A DNA stretch of 64,000 bases from Lachnospiraceae bacterium UBA7196 (GTDB lineage Bacteria; Bacillota; Clostridia; Lachnospirales; Lachnospiraceae): positions 62,001-126,000 of the forward strand of contig DKUU01000007.1 in the NCBI GenBank assembly GCA_002490835.1, written 5' to 3'. Numbering within the stretch: position 1 is the stretch's first letter; each line of letters starts with the position of its first letter. A program made the translations under genes and the position numbers. The notes under the pieces were generated by a model that was not told the origin of the DNA, searched no databases, and saw nothing but the letters and a program-made list of their open reading frames with translations. Shown piece by piece: positions 42,732 through 51,529 of the stretch.

Positions 42732-42743
42732 ATGGAGGAAACT

Positions 42744-42920
42744 ATGAGACACTTTTATTTTCGCTTATTGTTTGGTATCGTTTGGCTGGCTGCGGCAGTT
42801 TTTTGTGTCGTGAACGCAAATTATCCTTTTGCAGCCCTTTATGTGGCGCTGGGGATCGTATTTTTATGGTCCGCTTATTCGATTCGAAAAAAGGAAAAGG
42901 AAGAAGACGATGGACAGTAA
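42744..42920 (+). CDS. Small two-helix membrane protein
   Basis: 58 residues, ATG 42744 behind GGAGG (42734-42738). Two hydrophobic segments (FRLLFGIVWLAAAVFCVV and ALYVALGIVFLWSAY) and a charged tail KKEKEEDDG. Overlaps the ABC ATPase gene by 11 bases, so it belongs to that transporter operon and may be an accessory subunit or sensor. Confidence 0.65.
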   Translation: MRHFYFRLLFGIVWLAAAVFCVVNANYPFAALYVALGIVFLWSAYSIRKKEKEEDDGQ

Positions 42921-43632
42921 AACAAGGAATAAGGAGAAACTTTTGGCCCTGAAAAATCTAAGCGTCTGGTACAAAAAGGGCAGTCCCGTACTGGACAAAC
43001 TTTCTCTGGAATTGGGAACCAATGAAGTGGTCGGGCTGATCGGATTGAATGGGGCGGGCAAGACCACCCTGATCAAGACTCTGGCCGGACTGCTCGACAG
43101 TTTTCAGGCGGAGGCTTTCCTGTGGCAGGAGGAACCGTTCTCATTTCGGGACAGGGAATTTAAGAAAGAGCGGTATGTCGTCTTTGCGGAAGACCACTCA
43201 TTTCGGTACTTTACATTCCGCGAGTATCTTTCCTATGTGGGAACTTCCTATGGAAAGAAACTGACGGGGCCTGAGGTAGAGGAATTGGTACAGGGCTTTC
43301 ATTTTGAGAGATACACAGATGTGTTGTTAAATGACCTGTCTACGGGGAATCTGAAAAAGGCTTACCTGATTGCCGCCTTTGCTTTGAAGCCCAAGTTGCT
43401 TCTTCTGGATGAGCCGGTGAACGGTTTGGATTTTCAAAGCACCGAATATCTGTATCGGCAGATAAGCGGTTATCGGCAGTATGGCACAGTGCTTTTTTCA
43501 TCCCACATCCTTGAGAGTATCTGCCTGACTTCCGACCGGGTGCTGGTGTTGGAGCAGGGACAGATCAGGCAGTGTATTGCGGGACAGGAGATCGAAGCCG
43601 AGAACATCAGGGAGGCGTTAGGAGGAGATTGA
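42910..43632 (+). CDS. ABC transporter ATP-binding protein
   Basis: 240 residues, ATG 42910 overlapping the small membrane protein gene. Walker A GLNGAGKTT, signature region NDLSTGNLKKAYLI (a variant in which LSGGQ becomes LSTGN, common in ABC-2 type systems), Walker B LLLLDEPVNGLD and switch His in LFSSHIL. Pairs with the permease that follows after two bases. Likely an ABC-2 exporter, possibly for an antimicrobial or lipid. Confidence 0.88.
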   Translation: MDSKTRNKEKLLALKNLSVWYKKGSPVLDKLSLELGTNEVVGLIGLNGAGKTTLIKTLAGLLDSFQAEAFLWQEEPFSFRDREFKKERYVVFAEDHSFRYFTFREYLSYVGTSYGKKLTGPEVEELVQGFHFERYTDVLLNDLSTGNLKKAYLIAAFALKPKLLLLDEPVNGLDFQSTEYLYRQISGYRQYGTVLFSSHILESICLTSDRVLVLEQGQIRQCIAGQEIEAENIREALGGD

Positions 43633-43634
43633 AA

Positions 43635-44804
43635 ATGCCGATTTTGAAAGCCTTATTGAAACAATTTTTTGGTGCAAGGTACGAACGAATCGGGAAAAGC
43701 CTTGTCGCTTGCCTGATCTTGTTTCTTGCCGTCCGAGCGGCAAAGATTCGTGTGGAGATTGCGCCGTTTATTTTGTTTTTGACGACAACGGCAGTTTCGG
43801 CAGGTGTCATGTGGCAGACGCTTCATGATGCGGGAAATGTGGAGCGTATGACGGGGCTGTTTCTGCTGCCTTTTCAGGACGGAGAAATGACGGCTTCTCT
43901 GGTATTGATCTATACCTGCTATACGTTAGTGACAAAAACCTTCCCTGTGCTGGTGCTGTTTTTGGCCGTACAGGAATGGGATGCGCTGCAGATTGCCGTG
44001 GCCTTGTTGTGTGCCTGTAATGGATGTGTGACGGCAGCGGCATGGTACGTCATAGTAAGTGAAGCTTCTCACTCTAAGAAAGGGAAGCAGATGTTTTCAG
44101 TGGTTTTATGGTGTGGGGGAATACTTCTGTCCGTATTTTTGGTGGATGAGATTGCGCTCTTTACGTTTATTGTGTCGGCAAGTCTGCTGCTAGCTATTAT
44201 TAGATTATTGAGGGCTGATGCATATGTGTTTTGCAGTCCGGTTTCCGCCAAACAACTGACCAGACATGGAGGAAGGAGCGGAAGTATATTCCTATATCTG
44301 CTGCGTTACCTGTTGACGAATCGGAATTATCTGTGGAATACCGTTGGCCTGTGCGCAGTGGCGGGTATCCTGCCGATGCTGCTAGGACAGTTTGCGGGAG
44401 TGAATGTGATGCCGTTAGGATTTGCCATTCTCTGTTTGAACACGCCGCTTTGCATCCTGCTGTCCGTTGATCCCGATTTGGAGCAGGCGGTTCGGGTACT
44501 GCCCGGACAGGCAGGGCGGTTTTGTACCAGCTACACGCTTTTTATTTTTTCTGTCAATTTGGCAGTAAGTGGTGTGTATCTGATTAGCTGGCAGGTGCAG
44601 CACGGCGGCGTGGGCGGCAGGGAGGTCCTGACTGCTTTGCTGTTTGCATTGCAAAGCGCGATCCTCTCTGTTCTATTGGAGCGGTTAGCCCCGATCCGTA
44701 ACTGGAAGATCGAGACTGATCTGTGGCACCACCCGCGAAAATATATCGTGCCGCTTATGATGCTTCTGATTGCAGGAATGATCGGAATGTGGTTGATGCC
44801 ATGA
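43635..44804 (+). CDS. ABC-2-type permease subunit
   Basis: 389 residues from ATG 43635 behind GGAGGAG. About ten hydrophobic segments (for example LVACLILFLAVRAAKI, ILLSVFLVDEIALFTFIVSA, YIVPLMMLLIAGMIGMWLMP). No enzyme motif. Two bases after the ATPase stop. It forms the membrane channel of the transporter. Family cannot be named precisely by eye. Confidence 0.75.
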   Translation: MPILKALLKQFFGARYERIGKSLVACLILFLAVRAAKIRVEIAPFILFLTTTAVSAGVMWQTLHDAGNVERMTGLFLLPFQDGEMTASLVLIYTCYTLVTKTFPVLVLFLAVQEWDALQIAVALLCACNGCVTAAAWYVIVSEASHSKKGKQMFSVVLWCGGILLSVFLVDEIALFTFIVSASLLLAIIRLLRADAYVFCSPVSAKQLTRHGGRSGSIFLYLLRYLLTNRNYLWNTVGLCAVAGILPMLLGQFAGVNVMPLGFAILCLNTPLCILLSVDPDLEQAVRVLPGQAGRFCTSYTLFIFSVNLAVSGVYLISWQVQHGGVGGREVLTALLFALQSAILSVLLERLAPIRNWKIETDLWHHPRKYIVPLMMLLIAGMIGMWLMP

Positions 44805-44946
44805 AAAACGAAGATATTAAGATATCCTTAAGTTGATTGCGATTCGGTCAAAAATGTGATAGTTTTAAGACAGAAACTGTAAGTATTGATTTGAAGATAA
44901 TTGAAATAATAATGCTAGTAACGAAAGGAAAAGGACGGGGATACTT

Positions 44947-46110
44947 ATGAAGAGCAGGCTCTATTATGTACTGTATTTTTTGTATGCTGTTGTGGTGGCC
45001 TTTGTTTTGTACTTAAACGGCGTATTGACGGGGGAGTGGAGTTCCTATCCCAATCTGGTCATCAATCTGGTGTTTCTGGTCATTATCGGGATTTTGTTCG
45101 TGATCTCGTCCGTCAGCTTCGGCAGGCTCAACAGGGTCACCTACGAGCTGGAGGACGTCATGCTCCGGCTGCGGAAGGAGTATAAGGAGGCGAGCGGGAA
45201 AAATCTCTGGGAGAATTATAAGGATAATGCCAAGCTGTTCGAATCAAAAGAATTGCAGCAAGCGTATGATAAGTACTGCCTGCGGGTAAAAAGCACAAGG
45301 ACAAAGCGGGGCGCCGACCCTTCCTGCGATCTGGGAGAATATATCAACGAGGATCTTCTGGACCGGGTGGGCATGAACTTTTTTAATTCCGGTATGTCCG
45401 GGACGCTTACGGGATTGGGAATCTTGGGCACGTTTCTCGGCTTGTCCATGGGGCTTGGAGCGTTCAGTGGGGACGATATCTTTACGATTTCTGACAATGT
45501 GGGTTCTCTGCTTTCGGGCATGAAGGTGGCCTTTCACACGTCGGTGTACGGCATTCTGTTTTCACTGGTATTCAACGTCGTTTATCGGAGCATTATGTCG
45601 GATGCTTATGAAGTGTTGGATGAGTTTTTGAGCGTGTTCCGCCAGACCGCACAGCCGTTTGGCTTTAAAGAGGATGAAAATGCGGCGACTATGCTCGTCT
45701 ATCAGGCGGGGATGGCCAATTCCCTAAAGCAGATGCTTGAACTACTGAAAGGAAATGCGGCGGAGCAGACGGCGGGCGTGGAGCGCATCGTAGACAAGTT
45801 TACCGCGCAGATGCAGACGGCGCTGGATACGGATTTTCAGAAGCTTGGAAATACCTTAAAGAGTGCGGGAGAATCGCAGGCAGTCAGCGCGAAAAACGCC
45901 GCGGAGATGGTGGAGGCGGTTACCGCTTTGGTGGAGGTCAACCGAAACGTGCAGGAGGCGCTTTTAAAGGTGATGGAACGGCAGGAAGCATTTGCAGGGG
46001 AACTTGCCGAGCAGAAGAAAATGCTGGCGGATGCCTGCAGCGATATGAGTGATGAGATAAGCAGTCAGATATTCACTTTTGAACAGATGAGGAATTTGTA
46101 TGAAAAGTAG
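44947..46110 (+). CDS. MotA/TolQ/ExbB-type channel protein, ZorA-like
   Basis: 387 residues, ATG 44947 with AAAGGAAAAGG upstream. Two helices near the N-terminus (YVLYFLYAVVVAFVLYLNGV, YPNLVINLVFLVIIGILFVI) and two in the centre carrying SGTLTGLGILGTFLGLSMGL and SLLSGMKVAFHTSVYGILFS, the MotA/ExbB proton-channel signature. The C-terminal 150 residues form a cytoplasmic coiled tail. ZorA of Zorya systems has the same order but usually a longer tail. Overlaps the MotB-like gene by 11 bases. No flagellar, Tol or Exb genes are near. Confidence 0.85.
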   Translation: MKSRLYYVLYFLYAVVVAFVLYLNGVLTGEWSSYPNLVINLVFLVIIGILFVISSVSFGRLNRVTYELEDVMLRLRKEYKEASGKNLWENYKDNAKLFESKELQQAYDKYCLRVKSTRTKRGADPSCDLGEYINEDLLDRVGMNFFNSGMSGTLTGLGILGTFLGLSMGLGAFSGDDIFTISDNVGSLLSGMKVAFHTSVYGILFSLVFNVVYRSIMSDAYEVLDEFLSVFRQTAQPFGFKEDENAATMLVYQAGMANSLKQMLELLKGNAAEQTAGVERIVDKFTAQMQTALDTDFQKLGNTLKSAGESQAVSAKNAAEMVEAVTALVEVNRNVQEALLKVMERQEAFAGELAEQKKMLADACSDMSDEISSQIFTFEQMRNLYEK

Positions 46111-47023
46111 ACAGAGGGACAGGGAGGCGTTCAGGGAACACAGTTTTTGGCAGTCTTACTCGGATATGATGGCCGCGCTGCTGCTGATCTTTATTTTAAT
46201 GATCGCGATCACCCTTGCTATATACCGACAAAAAACAAACGATCTGGAGCAGACGAGGCTGGCGCTTAATACGGCGCAGAGCGAGCTGGACGAGACGATA
46301 AAGGATTTGGAGCTTTCCAAGGCGGAATTGGAGAAGTCCAACGAGGAACTGGAGTCCTCTTTGGCGCAATTACAGCAGGCATACGAGCAGGCGGCCCTGA
46401 CGCAGGAAGAACTAAATAAGGCCTATCTGGAGATTGAGAATGCCAGACAGGAATTGACGACGACGAAGCAGGAGCTGCAGGACATTGTCGGCATCCGCAC
46501 GGATATTATTGGGGCGCTGCAGTCCGCGTTCAGTAATTCCACGATGAAGGTAGATGCCCAGACGGGGTCCATTACCTTTTCTTCTGATGTGCTTTTCCGC
46601 TATAACAGCGCTTCCCTCACCGCGGACAGCCGGGACACCTTAAAGAACGTGATCCCGATGTATCTGGATGTGCTGCTGCAGGATCAGTTCCGCGGCTATA
46701 TCGCGGAGATCATTATCGAGGGGCATACGGATACGGACGGCGGCTACCAGAGCAACATGGAGTTGTCCTATGAGCGTGCCAAGGCGGTGGCAGATTTTTG
46801 CCTGAACAAGAGAAACGGGCTTGGCGAAACGGAGATCGAACAATTACAGAAACTGCTCACTGTCAACGGGAAATCGTGGAGCAATCCGGTCTATCTGAAG
46901 GACGCTTCCGGTAATCCAACGGAAGAAGTGGATATGCCGGCCTCCAGAAGGGTGGAGATCAAATTCCGTCTGAAGGAGGATGAGGTGATCGAGAAGATCG
47001 CGGGGGTTTTGGAGCAGGAGTAA
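46100..47023 (+). CDS. MotB/OmpA-type stator partner, ZorB-like
   Basis: 307 residues, ATG 46100. After a short basic end comes FWQSYSDMMAALLLIFILM: Asp22 sits at the mouth of the single membrane helix as in MotB and ZorB, where it carries protons. Residues about 45-130 form a long coiled coil (ELDETIKDLELSKAELEKSN). Residues about 155-295 are an OmpA-like peptidoglycan-binding domain (IIIEGHTDTDGGYQSNMELS, ASRRVEIKFRL). With the preceding gene it should build a proton-driven stator anchored in the wall. ZorC/D or ZorE genes are absent here. Confidence 0.85.
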   Translation: MKSRQRDREAFREHSFWQSYSDMMAALLLIFILMIAITLAIYRQKTNDLEQTRLALNTAQSELDETIKDLELSKAELEKSNEELESSLAQLQQAYEQAALTQEELNKAYLEIENARQELTTTKQELQDIVGIRTDIIGALQSAFSNSTMKVDAQTGSITFSSDVLFRYNSASLTADSRDTLKNVIPMYLDVLLQDQFRGYIAEIIIEGHTDTDGGYQSNMELSYERAKAVADFCLNKRNGLGETEIEQLQKLLTVNGKSWSNPVYLKDASGNPTEEVDMPASRRVEIKFRLKEDEVIEKIAGVLEQE

Positions 47024-47083
47024 GCTTCACGTGAAAACCGGAACTGCTGAAAGGAAACTTGCTCAGAGTGAAAGGTAATTAGA

Positions 47084-47659
47084 ATGATATTAGAAACGGA
47101 ACGCCTGATTCTAAGAAGGTTTACGGAGAAGGACATGGAAGCCCTTTTTCTTATTTTGAAAGATGAAGAAGTGAATCAGTTTCTGCCGTGGTATCCTGTG
47201 AAAAATTTGGATGAAACAAAGAAATTTTATGAGGAACGATATGCTTCAAAATATGCGCAAGCGCAGGCATATGCCTATGCAATCTGTTTGAAAGAAGATA
47301 ATTTTCCTATTGGGTACATTAAAGTTGACATGGAAGAACACCATGACTTTGGATATGGACTGCGTAAGGAATTTTGGTATAGGGGAATTGTTACAGAAGC
47401 AGGAAAGGCAGTAGTAGAACAAGTAAAAAATGATGGATTGCCCTATATTACGGCAACCCATGACAGAAATAATCCAAGAAGCGGCAACGTTATGAAAAAA
47501 GTGGGTATGAAATATTGCTATTCCTATGAAGAACAATGGCAGCCAAAAGATTTTCCTGTCATATTCAGAATGTATCAGCTCAACTTTGACGGCAACACGG
47601 ATTTTGTATATAAAAAATATTGGAATGAGTCTGAAAATCATTTTGTTGAGCAAATATAG
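47084..47659 (+). CDS. GNAT acetyltransferase (RimJ/RimL type)
   Basis: 191 residues from ATG 47084. ETERLILRRFTEKDMEALFL is the classic opening of this subgroup; FGYGLRKEFWYRGIVTEAGK holds the acetyl-CoA loop and RNNPRSGNVMKKVGMKYCY the final helix. The gene is AT-richer than its neighbours. Single gene with no visible partner. Confidence 0.85.
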   Translation: MILETERLILRRFTEKDMEALFLILKDEEVNQFLPWYPVKNLDETKKFYEERYASKYAQAQAYAYAICLKEDNFPIGYIKVDMEEHHDFGYGLRKEFWYRGIVTEAGKAVVEQVKNDGLPYITATHDRNNPRSGNVMKKVGMKYCYSYEEQWQPKDFPVIFRMYQLNFDGNTDFVYKKYWNESENHFVEQI

Positions 47660-47734
47660 TTCGACAAAAACATAAATAAAAATGGTTAATAATAGCAAAG
47701 AACATGTTGAGTCCAAGTGATTCCTATATAGGAG

Positions 47735-47763
47735 TTGACATTATGTTTTCATCCTGTTAGAAT
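47735..47763 (+). promoter_or_regulatory. Promoter of the TetR gene
   Basis: TTGACA (47735-47740), 17-bp spacer, TAGAAT (47758-47763). Confidence 0.75.
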
Positions 47764-47833
47764 GAAAGCATGTACTTGCATGAATAAAGAGTCGGTATGA
47801 AATTATGGATACTAGAAAGCGGGGAAGCAGGCC

Positions 47834-48409
47834 TTGGATGAAACAAGCCAGAAAATCATCGACGCGGCTATGTCCTTAGTCAGGGATAAGGGATATGTCG
47901 CCACCACCACCAAGGAGATCGCAAAGGCGGCAGGCGTAAACGAGTGTACCCTGTTCCGCAAGTTTGAGAGCAAGAAGGATATCGTTCTGCAGGGGGCAAA
48001 TCAGGCAGGCTGGCGGGCAAATGTCGTGCCGGAAATTTTTAAAAATGTGGTGTGGGAACTGGAAACGGATGTGGAAATGTTCATGCGGGCATACATTGAC
48101 AGGATGACGCCGGATTTCGTCAATCTGTCGATCGGGTTAAGGGCGCCGCAGCTCTATGAGGAGACGAAGCAGCTGATTATGAAAGTCCCGCAGGCATTTC
48201 TTGAGTCCTTTACCAATTATCTGCAGCAGATGTGCAGGAAGGGAAAGATACCGGAGAAGGACTTTCAGGCGCTGGCAATGACGGTATTTTCGGCAACGTT
48301 CGGTTATACGTTTTTGAACGCTTCTTTTGGCAAAGAGCTGACGGATGTGGAAAAGGAGGCGTATATCAAAGAGAGCGTGCAGATGTTTGTGAAAGGGTTG
48401 GGACAGTAA
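47834..48409 (+). CDS. TetR/AcrR-family regulator
   Basis: 191 residues, probable TTG start at 47834. Residues about 5-50 are the TetR helix-turn-helix (IIDAAMSLVRDKGYVATTTK, then NECTLFRKFESKKDIVLQ). The ligand domain is helical. It precedes the acetolactate synthase gene by 158 bases in the same direction, but no shared operator was recognised, so the target is open. Confidence 0.85.
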   Translation: MDETSQKIIDAAMSLVRDKGYVATTTKEIAKAAGVNECTLFRKFESKKDIVLQGANQAGWRANVVPEIFKNVVWELETDVEMFMRAYIDRMTPDFVNLSIGLRAPQLYEETKQLIMKVPQAFLESFTNYLQQMCRKGKIPEKDFQALAMTVFSATFGYTFLNASFGKELTDVEKEAYIKESVQMFVKGLGQ

Positions 48410-48567
48410 GGAGACAAACGGTTAGACAGGTTTTTGCAATTCAGGAACGGACTTTGCGAAAGAGACCGGGTTGACGGATTACGGAGTTGGCGCTGTCATG
48501 GGGCAATGCCAAAAAATAATCAATACGCAAGCAAGTACACGCATTACGACGGAAAGGCGGTAAAACC

Positions 48568-50289
48568 ATGAAACAGATAACGGGTGCGGATTTATTGGTA
48601 AAAGCATTAAAGGCAGAAAAGGTGGATACGCTGTTTGCATATCCGGGCGGGCAGGCGATAGACCTGTTTAATGCCCTCTATGGGGAAAAGGACATCGATG
48701 TAATCCTGCCCCGTCATGAGCAGGGTCTGATCCACGCGGCGGACGGTTACGCGCGTTCCACGGGGAAGGTCGGCGTCTGCCTTGTGACCAGCGGGCCGGG
48801 GGCGACGAACCTTGTGACCGGGATCGCGACGGCAAACTATGACAGCGTTCCGCTGGTATGCTTTACGGGACAGGTGCCGACTCATCTGATCGGGCATGAC
48901 GCGTTTCAGGAAGTCGATATTGTCGGGATCACGCGGAGCATCTGCAAATATGCGGTAACGGTGAAAAGGAGAGAAGATCTGGCGGAAACGATCAAAAGGG
49001 CGTTTCATATGGCAAAGACGGGAAAGCCGGGCGTGGCAGTGGTAGATTTGCCGAAAGATATCCAGAAAGCATACGGAAGCAACGCGTATCCACAAGAGAT
49101 ATCGATTGGGAGCAGTCAGCCGCCGTTAGCCACATATAAGGAGCAGATCGATAAAGCGATGGAACTGTTGAATCATGCCCAAAAGCCCTTGTTCCTGCTC
49201 GGCGGCGGCGTGAACATAGCCCGCTCAAACAAGGAAATGACACAGCTTGCACAGCTGACGGGCGTTCCCGTGGTCACGACCATTATGGGAAAGGGGGCGA
49301 TTCCCACAACGCACAGCCTCTATGTCGGCAATTTGGGGATTCACGGGAGTTTTGCTGCCAATTGGGCGGTCAGTCACTGCGACGTCCTCTTTTCCATCGG
49401 CACACGCTTCAATGACCGCATCACGGGAAAGACGGAAACATTTGCGGCAGGGGCGAAGACTATCCATATTGATATTGAAAAGACTTGCATTTCACGAAAT
49501 ATTACGGCTGATATTCCGATCGTGGCTGACGCGAAAGAAGCAATTTCTTTCTTATTGGAAAAGGCAAAGCCTCTTTCTGTATCCGCTTGGGTTGCGGAAA
49601 TCAACTGTCTGAAACGGGAGTATCCGATTGCTATGGAAAAGAACGGCTTGACGCCGCAGATGGTGATCGAGGCTGTAAATGAAATGTTTGCGGACGCTGT
49701 GATTGCGACCGATGTGGGGCAGAATCAGTTGTGGGCGACACAGTTTCTTTCGCTTGACAAAAACAGACAGATGCTGACGTCGGGCGGTCTGGGAACGATG
49801 GGGTATGGACTGCCTGCGGCGATTGGGGCAAAACTCGGTAATCCGCATAAAACTGTAATTGTCATCACGGGCGACGGCGGGATGCAGATGAATCTTCAGG
49901 AAATAGCGACCGCTGTCGTTTACGAGCTGCCGATTATCATCTGCATCCTGAACAACGGTTATCTGGGGAATGTGCGCCAATGGCAGGAAATGTTTTATGA
50001 CAGAAGGTATGTAAGTACCTGTATGCGTTATCGCAGAGGCTGTGAAACGGGCTGTAATCATCCAAATCGGGAATGCCCGGCGTATACGCCTGATTTTGTC
50101 AGACTGGCGGAAAGTTATGGGGCGAAGGGAATCCGCGTCACGAAGGCGGAGGAGATCAAGGCGGCGTTTGCGCGCGCGGGAGAGAATACGAAAGCGCCCA
50201 CCGTTATTGAATTTATCATTGACAGGGAAGTAAACGTGATGCCCATCGTTCCGCCGGGGAATGCGCTTGATGAGATGATACTGGGATGA
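48568..50289 (+). CDS. ilvB: Acetolactate synthase large subunit
   Basis: 573 residues, ATG 48568. Clear thiamine-diphosphate enzyme marks: FAYPGGQAIDLFNALY, LPRHEQGLIHAADGYAR with the cofactor-activating Glu, SGPGATNLVTGIATA, and the TPP/Mg site GDGGMQMNLQEI...LNNGYLGNVRQWQ. It condenses two pyruvates (or pyruvate with 2-oxobutyrate) in branched-chain amino acid synthesis. An insert near residue 490 carries clustered cysteines (STCMRYRRGCETGCNHPNRE), a feature I recall from clostridial relatives. No ilvN small subunit gene is adjacent, so regulation or partner must come from elsewhere. The candidate promoter is TTGACG-17-TGTCAT at about 48470. Confidence 0.9.
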   Translation: MKQITGADLLVKALKAEKVDTLFAYPGGQAIDLFNALYGEKDIDVILPRHEQGLIHAADGYARSTGKVGVCLVTSGPGATNLVTGIATANYDSVPLVCFTGQVPTHLIGHDAFQEVDIVGITRSICKYAVTVKRREDLAETIKRAFHMAKTGKPGVAVVDLPKDIQKAYGSNAYPQEISIGSSQPPLATYKEQIDKAMELLNHAQKPLFLLGGGVNIARSNKEMTQLAQLTGVPVVTTIMGKGAIPTTHSLYVGNLGIHGSFAANWAVSHCDVLFSIGTRFNDRITGKTETFAAGAKTIHIDIEKTCISRNITADIPIVADAKEAISFLLEKAKPLSVSAWVAEINCLKREYPIAMEKNGLTPQMVIEAVNEMFADAVIATDVGQNQLWATQFLSLDKNRQMLTSGGLGTMGYGLPAAIGAKLGNPHKTVIVITGDGGMQMNLQEIATAVVYELPIIICILNNGYLGNVRQWQEMFYDRRYVSTCMRYRRGCETGCNHPNRECPAYTPDFVRLAESYGAKGIRVTKAEEIKAAFARAGENTKAPTVIEFIIDREVNVMPIVPPGNALDEMILG

Positions 50290-50329
50290 GGGAGGCGAAA
50301 ACGGTTGTTCAGCAATCAAAATTTTGCTG

Positions 50330-50358
50330 TTGGATATTAGCAGAAATGATATTATAAT
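50330..50358 (+). promoter_or_regulatory. Promoter of the XRE gene
   Basis: TTGGAT (50330-50335), 17-bp spacer, TATAAT (50353-50358). Confidence 0.65.
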
Positions 50359-50533
50359 GACAGACAGGTAAAGCGTTAAATCTGGAGAATGCCACGCAAA
50401 GTAGCGGGAAAAAGCAAAATGTAAGCTGAAATCGCTGGTCATGCAAAACGCACTTTCCTATACTGAAATTTGTCAACGGGCAGTAAGTCCATTGGCGGAC
50501 ACTTTACGCATTGACAGAACAGGGAGGACGCAT

Positions 50534-51421
50534 ATGACTTTTGCAGAAAAACTCAAAACACTTCGCAAGCAGGCAAAAATGTCACAGGAGCAGCTGGCAG
50601 AAAAGCTCGGCGTATCCAGACAGGCGGTGACCAAATGGGAGACGGATGCGGGGATTCCCGACATAGAAAACATGATGGCGGTCTCCGCACTGTTTGACAT
50701 TTCGATTGATGAACTGCTCTCTAATGAAAAGGGAACGAAAAAATCGGCAGAGTATTTGTATGAGAGCGTCACAGAGTACGATATTGACGAGCCAAAGCGT
50801 TATGACATGAAATTTGGCGGAGCAAAGAAATTCTCAATATCAGGCTATGCGGGGGAAAAGATTTGCGTCCGCCTTGTATCCAATACCATGCCTGCATTGC
50901 AAAGTGATTTTAAGGTTAAGATAGACGACGTAAAAAGGCGGATCGATGTGGATGTAAACCGAAAAAACGGGGTGACGGAAGCGGCGGCAAAGGAAGCGGT
51001 CAGTATCTTTGTGCAGATACCGATGCCGTATCTTGGAAAGATTGAGTGCGCTGTCAACGCAGAAACGGTGGAAGTTCGTGCTTTGCAATGCGACAGCATA
51101 GAACTTGATGTTAAGACATCGAATCTTATGCTAAAAGATGTCGTCGGGGCAGTGGAGATCAACTGTAATCTGGATATGGAAGTGGTCTGTCAATCCTTAC
51201 AGGGAGAGGTGGCTCTCAATCAGGTGTCGGCAACTTCTAAAATCCATGTTCCACAGGATGTGGCGTTTACTGCCATTGCGAAGGGCATCGGCACAAGCAT
51301 AATCTATGAAAAAGACGGGAAGCGGGCGGAGGATTTCAGTGTGCCGGAGGCGGAAAATGTGATCGAACTAAACGGGATCAGGAGCGAATTGATTATCAGT
51401 GCCGATACTTTTGAAAAATAG
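50534..51421 (+). CDS. XRE-type regulator with beta-helix (DUF4097-like) tail
   Basis: 295 residues from ATG 50534 behind GGGAGG; upstream in-frame codons lack a ribosome site. Residues about 5-62 are the Cro/C1 motif (LKTLRKQAKMSQEQLAEKLG, then SRQAVTKWETD). The last 190 residues are strand-rich with repeated short beta units (VEVRALQCDSIELDVKTSNL, ALNQVSATSKIHVPQDVAFT) like the adhesin-type DUF4097 fold. Such proteins are usual in Lachnospiraceae, ligand unknown. Confidence 0.8.
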   Translation: MTFAEKLKTLRKQAKMSQEQLAEKLGVSRQAVTKWETDAGIPDIENMMAVSALFDISIDELLSNEKGTKKSAEYLYESVTEYDIDEPKRYDMKFGGAKKFSISGYAGEKICVRLVSNTMPALQSDFKVKIDDVKRRIDVDVNRKNGVTEAAAKEAVSIFVQIPMPYLGKIECAVNAETVEVRALQCDSIELDVKTSNLMLKDVVGAVEINCNLDMEVVCQSLQGEVALNQVSATSKIHVPQDVAFTAIAKGIGTSIIYEKDGKRAEDFSVPEAENVIELNGIRSELIISADTFEK

Positions 51422-51529
51422 GGATGCCGGAGTGTGTCATTTTTGATATATAGGGAGGATATGCTGCTTCGCAAATAAAAGCAGCAGGCGGTTTTGGCAA
51501 TAAAATAGTCTGGGAGGACGAGATAGATT

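Noticed and set aside
42626..42952. Plus-strand frame running through the hairpin element into the ABC genes
   Set aside because: It is a different frame from the small membrane protein and the ATPase, both of which have good ribosome sites; openness comes from the palindromic repeat.
44947..47023. Complete Zorya defence system
   Set aside because: Only ZorA-like and ZorB-like genes are present; downstream genes are GNAT and TetR, not ZorC/D or ZorE.
49552..50442. Long minus-strand frame opposite acetolactate synthase
   Set aside because: Antisense shadow of a clearly conserved enzyme; no family resemblance or start signals.
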